DNA from: a virus
Length of the DNA stretch: 30,175 bases
Virus record (IMG/VR): IMGVR_UViG_3300035698_006747
Span: 1-30,175 of that record
Strand: one strand, 5' to 3'
A model generated the notes under the pieces. The model saw only the letters and a program-made list of their open reading frames with translations. It searched no databases and was not told the origin of the DNA. The translations under genes and the position numbers were made by a program. This document shows positions 19,890 through 27,961 of this stretch, piece by piece (position 1 is the stretch's first letter; every line of letters begins with the position of its first letter).

Positions 19890-21845
19890 ATGCCTTACAT
19901 AGTATCAGGTGAGCCTGGGAGTGGATCAATTACTGACTATTCCAGAGAAAGTTATGATTATGAATATCCAGATGGTTTGAACTTAAAGCCAGGATCTGAT
20001 CTTCATACTTATTTAAAAAGTCAGATTATGCTTCGGGCTACAGAATCTCGTAATGAGATGTCTAAAAGATTTCCTAGTTGGAATAAAATAGATGAGATGT
20101 TAACTCTCTATATTCCACTTAAGGATAAAGAAACTACTATTAAAAATCAAGATTCTACAAAACCTGTTTCTATTATATTTCCTTATACTTATTCTATGTT
20201 AGAAGCATTATTAACCTATATGTCCATGGCTTTCTTTCAAGATCCTATGTTTCAATATGAAGGAGTAGGGCCTGAAGATGTTAAGGGAAGTTCTTTATTG
20301 GAGTTAGTAGTACGTATTCACTGTATTAAAACTAAGGTTCCTCTTGCAGTTCATTCAGTCCTGCGAAATGCTCTAGCTTATGGGATAGGTCCTGGAGCGC
20401 CTGGGTGGGAGAGAAGACATGGATTAAAGCCTATTTCATCTGAGATTAAGTTTGATGGCCCAGAAGGAGAAACCTCTAATAAAGAAGTTAACTGGGTTGA
20501 ATCTTTACTATTCGAAGGTAATAATTTAAGTGCGATAGATCCTTATAATTGGCTTCCTGATCCTTCAGTTGATGTAAGTAATATTCAGAAAGGAGAATAT
20601 GTAGGCTGGATAACTAATGATAACTTAATAAATATGCTAGCAGAGGAAAAAGAAGAAGATAATCAGATGTTTAATGTTAAGTATTTAAAAGGTATTAAGA
20701 ATAAAAAGTCTTCTTTTTCAACTGATCAGTCTAGTAGAAATAAAAAATATGGAGGGTCAGATCCTAAGTCATCTACTACCAGTGCTTCTACAAGTCAAGT
20801 AGATAATATAAATATGCATGTGAACTTAATCCCAAAAGAGTGGAAACTGGGGACTAGTGAATATCCTGAAAAGTGGTTATTTACACTTTCCTCTGATGAG
20901 ATTATTACTTCTGCTTCTAAACTAGCCCACGCTCATGGAATGTATCCTGCGGCTGTAGCTGCTCCAGAATTTGATGGGTTTTCACCTACTCCAATCGGTA
21001 GATTAGAAATTCTCTATGGCTTACAGCATACGTTAGATTTTTTATTCAACTCTCATATATCTAATGTTAGAAAATCTATTAATGATATGTTAGTTGTTGA
21101 TCCTTTCTTAGTTAATATTAATGATCTTAAGGATCCAGAACCTGGAAAACTAATTCGCTTACGTCGTCCTGCATGGGGAAAAGGTGTTGATAAGGTAGTT
21201 CAGCAACTTCAAGTTACTGATATTACTCAGCGAAATATAGGCGATTCAGCTTATATAACTCAATGGATGGATAGAATATCAGGGGCAGATCAATCTATGA
21301 TGGGATCACAGAGACAAAGTGGTCCTGATAGAACGACTAAAGCTGAGTTTCAAGGGACTAGAGGAAGTGCAGTATCTCGTCTCCAGCGTATTGCAATGCT
21401 GACTAGTATGCAGTTTATGCAAGATATAGGGCATATGTTTGGAGTGCATACACAACAGTATTTAAGTGAAACTACTTATGTAAAAATAGCTGGCAGGGAA
21501 CAGGAAAGACTGACTAAGTTATTTGGTAAGCAAGCTGAAAATAGAATTCCTGTTAATCCTTATGAACTTGCAATGAACTATGATGTAATTGTACGAGATG
21601 GTTCAATTCCAGGAGGTAATTTCTCTGATGTTTGGGTAGAGCTTTATAAGATAATAGCTACTGATGAAAATTTGAAGCAAGAATATGATACCTTTCGTAT
21701 CTTTGAGTATATAGCCGGGGAACTTGGAGCTAAGAATATTCAGGATTTTAAACGTAACATGAGTCAAATCCAGCCTCAAACTATGCCAGATGAAGAAGTA
21801 CAAAAAGAAGTTCAAGCAGGTAACCTTGTACCAGCAGGAGCTTAA
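19890..21845 (+). CDS. Portal protein
   Basis: 651 aa, in the size range of podovirus portals. Features: an N-terminal helix region (MSKRFPSWNKIDEMLTLYIP), LLTYMSMAFFQDPMF, a central wing, LRRPAWGKG and a C-terminal helical stem with RTTKAEFQGTRGSAVSRLQR, the basic helix with Thr-Ala-x-Glu typical of phage portals. Known: a dodecameric ring at one head vertex through which DNA enters and leaves, and which docks the terminase. It lies between terminase and scaffold/capsid as in most tailed phages. AAGGAAACTAAA precedes the ATG. The assignment rests on length, context and the C-terminal pattern. Confidence 0.85.
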   Translation: MPYIVSGEPGSGSITDYSRESYDYEYPDGLNLKPGSDLHTYLKSQIMLRATESRNEMSKRFPSWNKIDEMLTLYIPLKDKETTIKNQDSTKPVSIIFPYTYSMLEALLTYMSMAFFQDPMFQYEGVGPEDVKGSSLLELVVRIHCIKTKVPLAVHSVLRNALAYGIGPGAPGWERRHGLKPISSEIKFDGPEGETSNKEVNWVESLLFEGNNLSAIDPYNWLPDPSVDVSNIQKGEYVGWITNDNLINMLAEEKEEDNQMFNVKYLKGIKNKKSSFSTDQSSRNKKYGGSDPKSSTTSASTSQVDNINMHVNLIPKEWKLGTSEYPEKWLFTLSSDEIITSASKLAHAHGMYPAAVAAPEFDGFSPTPIGRLEILYGLQHTLDFLFNSHISNVRKSINDMLVVDPFLVNINDLKDPEPGKLIRLRRPAWGKGVDKVVQQLQVTDITQRNIGDSAYITQWMDRISGADQSMMGSQRQSGPDRTTKAEFQGTRGSAVSRLQRIAMLTSMQFMQDIGHMFGVHTQQYLSETTYVKIAGREQERLTKLFGKQAENRIPVNPYELAMNYDVIVRDGSIPGGNFSDVWVELYKIIATDENLKQEYDTFRIFEYIAGELGAKNIQDFKRNMSQIQPQTMPDEEVQKEVQAGNLVPAGA

Positions 21846-21847
21846 CT

Positions 21848-22162
21848 ATGGATGATATGGAAGTTAGAATTAATGCTACTAAAGATCAGATAGAAGATTT
21901 TACAGAGTCTATTTTATGGAAGGACATCAAGAATGAATTAAAAATCTGGCAAACAGCTGCTATGCAGGAATATGCTCAGGTAATAGGTAATGTTATAGAA
22001 GGGAATTCTGGGATAGAGAATTCTGATATGCACTTAGGAAGTCTTTATGGCAGAGAAAGAACAATAGATTTTTTACTAGGTTTACCTGAGATGTTTTTAC
22101 AGTTACTTGAAGATAAAGTAAAGGAGAAGGAAGATGAGTCTAGATCCAAATCAACCGACTGA
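21848..22162 (+). CDS. Portal-adjacent hypothetical protein (104 aa)
   Basis: 104 aa, acidic and helical, starting 2 bases after the portal stop. ILWKDIKNELKIWQTAA (22-38) and GRERTIDFLLGLPEMFL (68-84) resemble a small protein often found directly after portal genes in podovirus-like phages; its function is not known to me. It overlaps the next gene by 29 bases. Confidence 0.65.
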   Translation: MDDMEVRINATKDQIEDFTESILWKDIKNELKIWQTAAMQEYAQVIGNVIEGNSGIENSDMHLGSLYGRERTIDFLLGLPEMFLQLLEDKVKEKEDESRSKSTD

Positions 22163-22598
22163 TCAGGAAATAGTTAGTAGAATGCCTTATTGGGTGAGAA
22201 CAATGGCAGCAGCTATTAATGCAGTAGTTGCTACTTCTGGCTTTACTGTTACTAATTTAGACGTGCCAGCTGCCACTACTTCACTGACTGTAGGTTCTGA
22301 ACTATCAGCAGCTGGGCATGAAATAGTTATCTGTACTGGTCTTGGATTACTTATTGATATAGCAACTATTATTGGAGGAACTGAAGGGCAGATAAAAACT
22401 TTTATATTCCAAGATGCTTTGATAAGTATAACAGATGGTGTGAAGAATAGCGGAAAGTTTTATTTAGATAGCTTACCTGCTCTAGGTACAGAAACCTTTG
22501 CTATAAATGATGTTCTTACTTTAGTAAATATAGGTGGTGATGGAGCTGCTACTTATGGATACTGGAAGGAAATTAATAGACTTACAGCTGTTAAATAA
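22134..22598 (+). CDS. Hypothetical virion-type protein (154 aa)
   Basis: 154 aa, with a helical N-terminus (DQEIVSRMPYWVRTMAAAIN) and a beta-rich, Gly/Thr-rich remainder. The N-terminal helix may act as a capsid or portal anchor and the rest as an exposed domain. AAGGAGAAGGAAG precedes the ATG. Lacks known motifs. Its location within the head cluster suggests a minor structural protein. Confidence 0.6.
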   Translation: MSLDPNQPTDQEIVSRMPYWVRTMAAAINAVVATSGFTVTNLDVPAATTSLTVGSELSAAGHEIVICTGLGLLIDIATIIGGTEGQIKTFIFQDALISITDGVKNSGKFYLDSLPALGTETFAINDVLTLVNIGGDGAATYGYWKEINRLTAVK

Positions 22599-22605
22599 CC
22601 ACTAT

Positions 22606-22620
22606 GTTTTAATCCAAAAC
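22606..22620 (+). repeat. GTTTT/AAAAC hairpin motif before a ribosome site
   Basis: GTTTTAATCCAAAAC in the 34-base gap before the scaffold gene, preceded by ACTAT and followed by AAAGGAGAG. It matches the complement of the 18691-18705 motif at 14 of 15 bases, so its stem and flanks are the same with the loop inverted. Confidence 0.5.
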
Positions 22621-22632
22621 AAAGGAGAGACT

Positions 22633-23511
22633 ATGTCATCGAAGCCAGAGGAAAATCCAGGAAATGAAGAAGAATCAAAATCAGTAGTAGATCAAATAGG
22701 AGATATGCTTGCTATAGGAGAAGTTGTTGATGATCCAGAGCCTGAGTTAGATGTTGATTTGGAGGTAGATGATCCTACACCAGATCCTGATCCAGATCCA
22801 GATGGCCCTCCTACAGATGTAGATTTAGAACCGGAGCCAGATCCTGAGCCTAAGCCAGAAGATTCTACTATAACAGAATTAAAAGAGAAGAATAGGCTTC
22901 TACAAGAAAAAATTGATGCTCAAGTTAAAGAACCAGAACCAGAACCAGAACCTACTCCTAAACCTGATGTTATAGAAGAAGTAAACTTTATTGATGATGA
23001 TGTGGATCTTGATGAACTATCTAGAGATTCTAAAGCTTTAAATACGCTTCTTAATAAAGTCTACGCTGCTGGTGTTTCTAGTACTAGAACAGTACAAGAA
23101 ACTACTTTGCGAAGTATTCCTGATATTGTTAAGAATAACATCACAGTTCAGGCAACCCTTAAAAAAGAAGTCACTAAATTCTATGATGGTAATAAGGATC
23201 TTGCACCTTTCAAGAAAGTTGTAGCTTCAGTTTATGAAGAATTAGCTTCTGATAACCCTGACTGGACTGTAGCTAAGACATTTACTGAAGTGGAAAAGGA
23301 AACTCGTAATAGACTAGATCTTAAGAAAAAGGCAGTTGATCCTGATTCTGATGATCCAAATGATCCAGAGCCTAATCTTGAACCGGATCCTGAACCAAAG
23401 AAAAAAGGCCCTAAATTTGCTGCTACTAAAGGTAATAAACAAAGGCAGAAACAAAAACCTAAAACAAATTCTCTTCTATCTGAAATAGATGAGATGAATA
23501 AAGATTCTTAA
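22633..23511 (+). CDS. Head scaffolding protein
   Basis: 292 aa from the ATG at 22633 (AAAGGAGAGACT upstream); the frame is open further upstream but overlaps the previous gene. It is extremely acidic and proline-rich at 33-77 and 101-112 (repeated Asp-Pro and Glu-Pro), with a short coiled coil at about 80-97 and a helical C-terminal half that becomes basic (KKKAVDPDSDD..., KGNKQRQKQKPK). An acidic, Pro-rich N-terminus, helices and a basic tail directly before the capsid genes are the hallmarks of phage scaffolds, which nucleate capsid assembly and then leave. Confidence 0.78.
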   Translation: MSSKPEENPGNEEESKSVVDQIGDMLAIGEVVDDPEPELDVDLEVDDPTPDPDPDPDGPPTDVDLEPEPDPEPKPEDSTITELKEKNRLLQEKIDAQVKEPEPEPEPTPKPDVIEEVNFIDDDVDLDELSRDSKALNTLLNKVYAAGVSSTRTVQETTLRSIPDIVKNNITVQATLKKEVTKFYDGNKDLAPFKKVVASVYEELASDNPDWTVAKTFTEVEKETRNRLDLKKKAVDPDSDDPNDPEPNLEPDPEPKKKGPKFAATKGNKQRQKQKPKTNSLLSEIDEMNKDS

Positions 23512-23526
23512 ACAGGAGGTAACAAA

Positions 23527-24879
23527 ATGTTAGATAGTAAATTCACTGAGGGAGATGTTGTTGTTGATAAGTTTCATATCCCGCTTGCTAGCTATGCGAT
23601 GTCGGAAAGGGACTATGTTCTTCGTCCCACTGCGACTGCAGGTCCTATGACAGTTTCACTTCCACCTGTAGCATTGGCAGTAGGTAGGTTTTATTCTATC
23701 ATCGGTAGAGATCTTAGTATGACCAATACAGTAACGATTCAAGATCTTGATGATAGTGAACAATGGGAAGGTGATGTTGTTCTATTTGAGTCCGGTCAGG
23801 GGCAGTTGTTTTATTCTGATGGTATGAAGTGGTGTCTGCGAACTTTTGCTGATATAGAAATCGGTGCTTCTACCAGAGGATCGTATAGTAAAACAGCTGC
23901 TGAAATCCATGGTATGACAGCTCGCGGTGGACGCTTTCGTGCGGAAGCTAGATCACAGGATGTAGCAATCCTCGTTAATGCTGACGGAGTTCATGGTCAG
24001 GGTATTGCTTATGGAAGTCTATTTGCCCAGACTGTTAATGCAGTTTATGCTGAAGCAATCGCAAAGGGTGGATCTACAGTAACTACTATTCGTGGTGCTA
24101 TGATTGCCTGTGATTCGGAAGGTACACCTACAGCGATTGGTACTATGTACGGTGCTCATATTCGTGTGAAGACATCTGTGCAGCCTACCTTATATAGAGG
24201 TCTTGTAATTGAGCATGAGAAGTTTGGTGCTGGTACTCTTCTCGATGAATATATCAAGATCATTGATACTACTTTCGTCGCTGGAAATGTGGTAGCTACC
24301 TACGGTCTTCGAATGCTGACTACTGGAACTATTACCACTGGAATCTCTCTCGAAAGTCCAATGGCTACTGGTATTCAGGTTGTATCAGCTCTCACTCTCG
24401 CAACTAGTAGAGCGATTAGATCTGCATGCACCTTAACGGCTGGTAATCTCGGTGATGGTTATGGCTTGAATGAGTTTGATCTCACAGCGGCAGGTGTAGC
24501 AGCTGGTCATCTTGCAGCTATATCTTCCTGGATTAATGTACCTACTGGAGTAACTGTTGGAGTCGGTGGAAATTTTGTAGCTGCTCAAACTAACGGTGTC
24601 TGGTCAGATGCTGGAGCTACCATCACTGGTGCAGTTGTTATCACTGGAATGGTTACACAGGGAATTATGGGAACTGCTGATCCTACAGCACTTTGTATTT
24701 TCAGTTCTAATATTTCCGGTGATGTACTTCACGCTCTCTTCTATTCTCCTGCACCAGTTGCAAGTCTTGGATATGTTGTAGATACTAACACTGGATCATC
24801 TAAGATTGGATCTATTCCACTCTTCACAACTAATGGTGCTACTCAGTACTGGGTACGTATCTATGACGCTGCTACATAA
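23527..24879 (+). CDS. Abundant structural protein, possible head decoration or fibre (450 aa)
   Basis: 450 aa, beta-rich. An N-terminal domain (residues 1-110: VTIQDLDDSEQWEGDVVLFESGQGQLFY) is like those on short fibre or head-fibre proteins; residues 110-450 are Gly/Ala/Thr-rich strands. Its ribosome site AACAGGAGGTAACAAA is almost identical to the capsid gene's, and its codons look like those of the capsid gene (more GGT, CGT, CTC), which suggests high copy number. Location between scaffold and capsid fits a head decoration or head-fibre protein. No enzyme motif is seen. Confidence 0.62.
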   Translation: MLDSKFTEGDVVVDKFHIPLASYAMSERDYVLRPTATAGPMTVSLPPVALAVGRFYSIIGRDLSMTNTVTIQDLDDSEQWEGDVVLFESGQGQLFYSDGMKWCLRTFADIEIGASTRGSYSKTAAEIHGMTARGGRFRAEARSQDVAILVNADGVHGQGIAYGSLFAQTVNAVYAEAIAKGGSTVTTIRGAMIACDSEGTPTAIGTMYGAHIRVKTSVQPTLYRGLVIEHEKFGAGTLLDEYIKIIDTTFVAGNVVATYGLRMLTTGTITTGISLESPMATGIQVVSALTLATSRAIRSACTLTAGNLGDGYGLNEFDLTAAGVAAGHLAAISSWINVPTGVTVGVGGNFVAAQTNGVWSDAGATITGAVVITGMVTQGIMGTADPTALCIFSSNISGDVLHALFYSPAPVASLGYVVDTNTGSSKIGSIPLFTTNGATQYWVRIYDAAT

Positions 24880-24908
24880 TTTAAACTTACTTCATAAGGA
24901 GTTAACAA

Positions 24909-25016
24909 ATGACTAAGAAAGTCGATGTACATAAACTTAGGGATAAGGCTATAGCCATTTCTAAAAAGGCTTCTAAGCCTGATCTTAAACCGGCTGCAGT
25001 TAAATCTAAAAAATAA
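24909..25016 (+). CDS. 35-aa lysine-rich microprotein
   Basis: Complete frame from ATG 24909 to TAA 25014-25016, preceded by ATAAGGAGTTAACAA. 35 aa, eleven of them Lys, starting MTKKVDVHKLRDKA with Ala/Pro spacers (KASKPDLKPAAVKSKK). Such a chain is unstructured and could bind nucleic acid or acidic capsid surfaces. It lies directly before the structured RNA at 25024-25078. Function unknown. Confidence 0.66.
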   Translation: MTKKVDVHKLRDKAIAISKKASKPDLKPAAVKSKK

Positions 25017-25023
25017 CTCACTT

Positions 25024-25078
25024 TCACGGGATAGGGAGCATGCCCTGAAAAGCTGGTTCCTGGCCAGCCTTCCCGTGA
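25024..25078 (+). ncRNA. Structured RNA element, predicted three-way junction
   Basis: P1: TCACGGGA (25024-25031) with TCCCGTGA (25071-25078), 8 perfect pairs. Inside it, P2: AGGG/CCCT (25033-25036, 25043-25046), and P3: GCTGG/CCAGC (25052-25056, 25064-25068). Joining strands are T, GAAAA and CT. It fills the gap between a stop at 25016 and the ribosome site of the gene at 25113. The following TTACTTT is only weakly T-rich, so a partial terminator is possible. It has no match to a riboswitch or ribozyme consensus I know. Confidence 0.6.
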
Positions 25079-25112
25079 TTACTTTCTAGGAATACCTTAA
25101 GGAGGTATTAGA

Positions 25113-25532
25113 ATGAAATTAACAGTAATGAATAGAATTACATTGTCAGGTCTTCTTCCTTTAAAAGCTAATTTTCTTAATCATATGCTTATTGAAGAAG
25201 CAAGAAAAGTACTTTCCTTTAGTGAAGTGGAGCATAAAGCTCTTCAATTCCGTACTTTAGATGGAGGAAAAGTTACTTGGAATGAAACTCAACTTACCAA
25301 TAAAGAAACTGGTAAAACTGTTCCTAAGAATATGGAACAGGGGATAGTTGAAAGAATGGTCATGGCTGAGCCTGACAATTTTGAAATGAGACCTACTGTC
25401 GATGAAGTTGAATTAGAATTCGGAGACGTAGTAACTAGATTAATCTGTGAAGCTTTGAAAGCTCTTAATGAGGCTGAAGCATTAGATATGAATCAACTTG
25501 CCTTATATAAGAAATTTATAAAGTCTTCTTAA
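25113..25532 (+). CDS. Conserved-looking phage protein before the capsid gene (139 aa)
   Basis: 139 aa: MKLTVMNRITLSGLLPLKANF, then LSFSEVEHKALQFR, a central KVTWNE, and a helical end (NQLALYKKFI). The order MKL-x-V-x-x-R-L-x-L-x-x-L-LP...SF-x-E-x-E-H...W-N-E matches from memory a small protein in many phages whose role is unknown. AAGGAGGTATTAGA precedes the ATG. Possibly a capsid assembly factor, judged only from position. Confidence 0.72.
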   Translation: MKLTVMNRITLSGLLPLKANFLNHMLIEEARKVLSFSEVEHKALQFRTLDGGKVTWNETQLTNKETGKTVPKNMEQGIVERMVMAEPDNFEMRPTVDEVELEFGDVVTRLICEALKALNEAEALDMNQLALYKKFIKSS

Positions 25533-25551
25533 CATAACAGGAGGTAACACA

Positions 25552-26844
25552 ATGTTCTTAGGAATGCGTGGAACTGGTGATTGGGTAGCAGATCAAAGAC
25601 CCATGAACTGGAGACAGAATATTCTCTATCTATACCCTAACGGAATGGCTCCACTTACAGCTATTCTCTCTATGATGCCTTCAAAGAAGGTTGATGATGC
25701 ACAGTTTCACTGGTGGACTGAGAAGATTGGTTCTGTAGGTGGAGATGTTGGAGGTGTATTTACTATCGCTGATCTTTCCGTGCCTTATGTTACTGATGGG
25801 GTAGCGGGAGATGTACTGTATATTACTATGACTGCCTTACTCGGTAATCAGATTCGAATAGGTCATCAGATTCTTCTTCGTGATGCTTCTGACTATTCTG
25901 TAGATGTAGTTGGAAAGGTTGTAGGTAATAGTATTGCGGCTACAGCTGTGGTATCAGTACAGTTGCTGGAAGATGATGATAATTCAACTACTCATGATCT
26001 CTCAGATTGTGACAGTTTTCTTATCATCGGTAATATTAATGCTGAGGGGGCTGAGATGCCTGATGCTGTATCGTTGAATCCTACGAAGCATTATAACTAT
26101 ACGCAGATCTTTCGTTCTCCTCTTAGCATTACTCGAACTGCTCGAAAAACTCGACTGCGTACCGGAGATGATTATCAGAAAGCTAAACGTGAGTGCTTGG
26201 AGAATCACTCTATTGAAATGGAGCTTGCATATTTCTGGGGTATTGCTACTGAAAATACTGGAGCTAATGGTAAACTGGAGCGTACCACGAAGGGTATTAT
26301 TAACTTTATCCGTGATCAAGCTCCGGATAACGTAGATGATTACCAGTATAATCTGACTTATTCTACCTTGACCTGGGCACAGGGTGGTGAGACCTGGTTT
26401 AAGTACTATCTGGAACAGATCTTTCGCTACGGAGCAGCTGAGAAATTAGCCTTTGTAGGTTCTGGAGCGCTGCTAGGAATTGACGCACTGGCTATGGCAG
26501 GTGGTCAGGTTAATCTTACTCCTGGTCAGAAAACTTACGGTATGCAGATCCGTGAGTGGATGACTCCTTTTGGTTCACTGATGATGAAAACTCATCCACT
26601 GTTTAGTTTCGATGCGACTACTCGAAACATGATGGTGATTATAGAACCTAAGGAACTTAACTATAAATTCATTGATGATACTACCTTCTTTGGTGAGAAC
26701 AGTTCTAAGACAACTTCTCAGGGTAATAATGCTCGAAGGATTGATGGTACTAGTGAGGAATATCTCACTGAGTGCGGTCTTGAATTTGGGTTCCCTGAAA
26801 AATGTGCTGTGTTGAACGGAGTTGGTCTTCCCAGTTTGGTTTAA
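25552..26844 (+). CDS. Major capsid protein
   Basis: 430 aa. The N-terminus (MRGTGDWVADQRPMNWRQNILYLYPNGMAPLTA) and the following KVDDAQFHWWTEKI are typical of a family of HK97-fold capsid proteins found in podovirus-like and environmental phages. NPTKHYNYTQIFRSPLSITRTA and a long helix (RECLENHSIEMELAYFWG) follow, then a C-terminal beta domain. Position after scaffold, a strong AACAGGAGGTAACACA ribosome site and codon use richer in G and C than neighbours all fit the most abundant virion protein. The HK97-fold identity is inferred by family resemblance, not modelled. Confidence 0.88.
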   Translation: MFLGMRGTGDWVADQRPMNWRQNILYLYPNGMAPLTAILSMMPSKKVDDAQFHWWTEKIGSVGGDVGGVFTIADLSVPYVTDGVAGDVLYITMTALLGNQIRIGHQILLRDASDYSVDVVGKVVGNSIAATAVVSVQLLEDDDNSTTHDLSDCDSFLIIGNINAEGAEMPDAVSLNPTKHYNYTQIFRSPLSITRTARKTRLRTGDDYQKAKRECLENHSIEMELAYFWGIATENTGANGKLERTTKGIINFIRDQAPDNVDDYQYNLTYSTLTWAQGGETWFKYYLEQIFRYGAAEKLAFVGSGALLGIDALAMAGGQVNLTPGQKTYGMQIREWMTPFGSLMMKTHPLFSFDATTRNMMVIIEPKELNYKFIDDTTFFGENSSKTTSQGNNARRIDGTSEEYLTECGLEFGFPEKCAVLNGVGLPSLV

Positions 26845-26863
26845 CCTTTTCCCCGGCAAGGGC

Positions 26864-26915
26864 TAATACGGAGGGAGTTAGGAACAGATGTAGCTTTCTT
26901 TCTCCCTTCGTATTA
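26864..26915 (+). other. Long hairpin after the capsid gene
   Basis: TAATACGGAGGGAG (26864-26877) pairs with CTCCCTTCGTATTA (26902-26915): 14 pairs, one of them G-U in the rightward RNA, with a 24-base loop. No T-run follows, so it is not a standard terminator. It may be an RNase processing or mRNA-stabilising site that lets capsid mRNA outlast the downstream genes. Confidence 0.7.
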
Positions 26916-26924
26916 AAATAAAAC
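26910..26924 (+). repeat. GTATT/AAAAC-type motif before a ribosome site
   Basis: GTATTAAAATAAAAC, 12 of 15 bases shared with the motif at 18691-18705, followed by GGAG and an ATG 11 bases later. It overlaps the 3' arm of the long hairpin, so the two structures would compete. Confidence 0.4.
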
Positions 26925-26935
26925 GGAGATTTAAA

Positions 26936-27664
26936 ATGAATCTGCTAGCACTTCGTCTACAGTTTAGAACTTTATCAGGTCTTTATAATATAGTAGCTGC
27001 TGATGGTTCTGATAATGGAGCTAACTTTTTTATCAATGCAGGACAGCGTCATCTAGACCGTCTTGATGAGACGCAGAAATCTCCTGCTAAAGCCTATAGA
27101 TGGTTACTAGCAGATTTCTATGCTGCAAGTTTTTCATACTGTAGAGCGATTAAAGAAGTATGGGTAGCTACTACTACAGCCAGATGGCAGTTAGAAAAGA
27201 AAGATCTTGCAGATTTAATGGCAGCTTATTTTACTACTCTCCCATCAGGAATGTCTAGTGGAGCTCCTTTATATTATGCACCTATGATAACTAGAGCTGC
27301 CCCAGAAACTTTTGAAACTCCTTCTGATGAATTCGAAGCTTTCTCAGGTTATGTAGATGTATTGTCAGCGGAATCAGCTAATTACAATGCAGTTTTAATT
27401 TCTCCTCCTACAGATCAGAAAACTATGGTAGAAATAAAAGGTCTATTCTACTCTCATCCATTGGAAGAAGATACAGATAAAAGCTTCTGGTCAGAAGTTC
27501 ATCCGGATATTCTAATCATGTCTGCTTTAAGATCAGTAGAAATAATGAATAGAAACACTCAAGGTGTAAGAGATATGGATGCTGCTATTTTAACAGCTAC
27601 TACAGGGATTGGTAAAGATTTAGTTGAAGAAGAAATTGCAGAGGTTACACAGATAGAGGGGTAA
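26936..27664 (+). CDS. Head-tail adaptor-like protein
   Basis: 242 aa, the first gene after the capsid gene. N-terminal helices (LALRLQFRTLSG, NGANFFINAGQRHLDR) followed by a beta-rich middle (AIKEVWVATTTARWQLEKK) and a C-terminal helical part. The FINAGQRHLDRLDETQKS segment is typical of phage adaptor (head-to-tail connector) proteins that sit below the portal. In podoviruses this gene normally follows the capsid. Assignment rests on position and this segment. Confidence 0.65.
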   Translation: MNLLALRLQFRTLSGLYNIVAADGSDNGANFFINAGQRHLDRLDETQKSPAKAYRWLLADFYAASFSYCRAIKEVWVATTTARWQLEKKDLADLMAAYFTTLPSGMSSGAPLYYAPMITRAAPETFETPSDEFEAFSGYVDVLSAESANYNAVLISPPTDQKTMVEIKGLFYSHPLEEDTDKSFWSEVHPDILIMSALRSVEIMNRNTQGVRDMDAAILTATTGIGKDLVEEEIAEVTQIEG

Positions 27665-27667
27665 ACT

Positions 27668-27961
27668 ATGAGTAAGTTAGGAGACGATCAAAGAAATTTT
27701 GCGAAGAATTTTCCTTTGTTGCTTCTATTTGCTTTAAATCAAGGATATGAAGTTACCTTTCAACCTGAACATACTAAACATATTAAGAAAAGTTATCACT
27801 ATGATGGAAGAGCAAAAGATATTAACTTGTTTAAAGATAATATTTTTCTAGATAAAACTGCCCATCATGAACCTCTTGGATCTTTCTGGGAATTTTTAGG
27901 AGGTACTTGGGGTGGAAGATGGAATGATGAAAATCATTACTCCTGGGGAGAAAGAAGATGA
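27668..27961 (+). CDS. Minimal M15-family endolysin (peptidoglycan peptidase)
   Basis: 97 aa. Zinc site in the family's order: S-x-H-x-x-G-x-A-x-D at 42-51 (His44, Asp51) and a distal His90 in NDENHYSW, with GGTWGGRW before it. This is the signature of M15 (VanY/L-alanyl-D-glutamate type) peptidases, which cut peptide cross-links in peptidoglycan. Family members are usually about 130-150 aa; this one is only the catalytic core, with no wall-binding domain or signal peptide, so a holin or other export step is expected. It lies among connector genes, and the next gene overlaps its end as ATGA. It could instead be a virion-associated lysin. Confidence 0.85.
   Translation: MSKLGDDQRNFAKNFPLLLLFALNQGYEVTFQPEHTKHIKKSYHYDGRAKDINLFKDNIFLDKTAHHEPLGSFWEFLGGTWGGRWNDENHYSWGERR

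Noticed and set aside
25024-25078. Hammerhead or other known self-cleaving ribozyme
   Set aside because: The junction has GAAAA but no CTGATGA-type strand and no NTH cleavage triplet in the required place.
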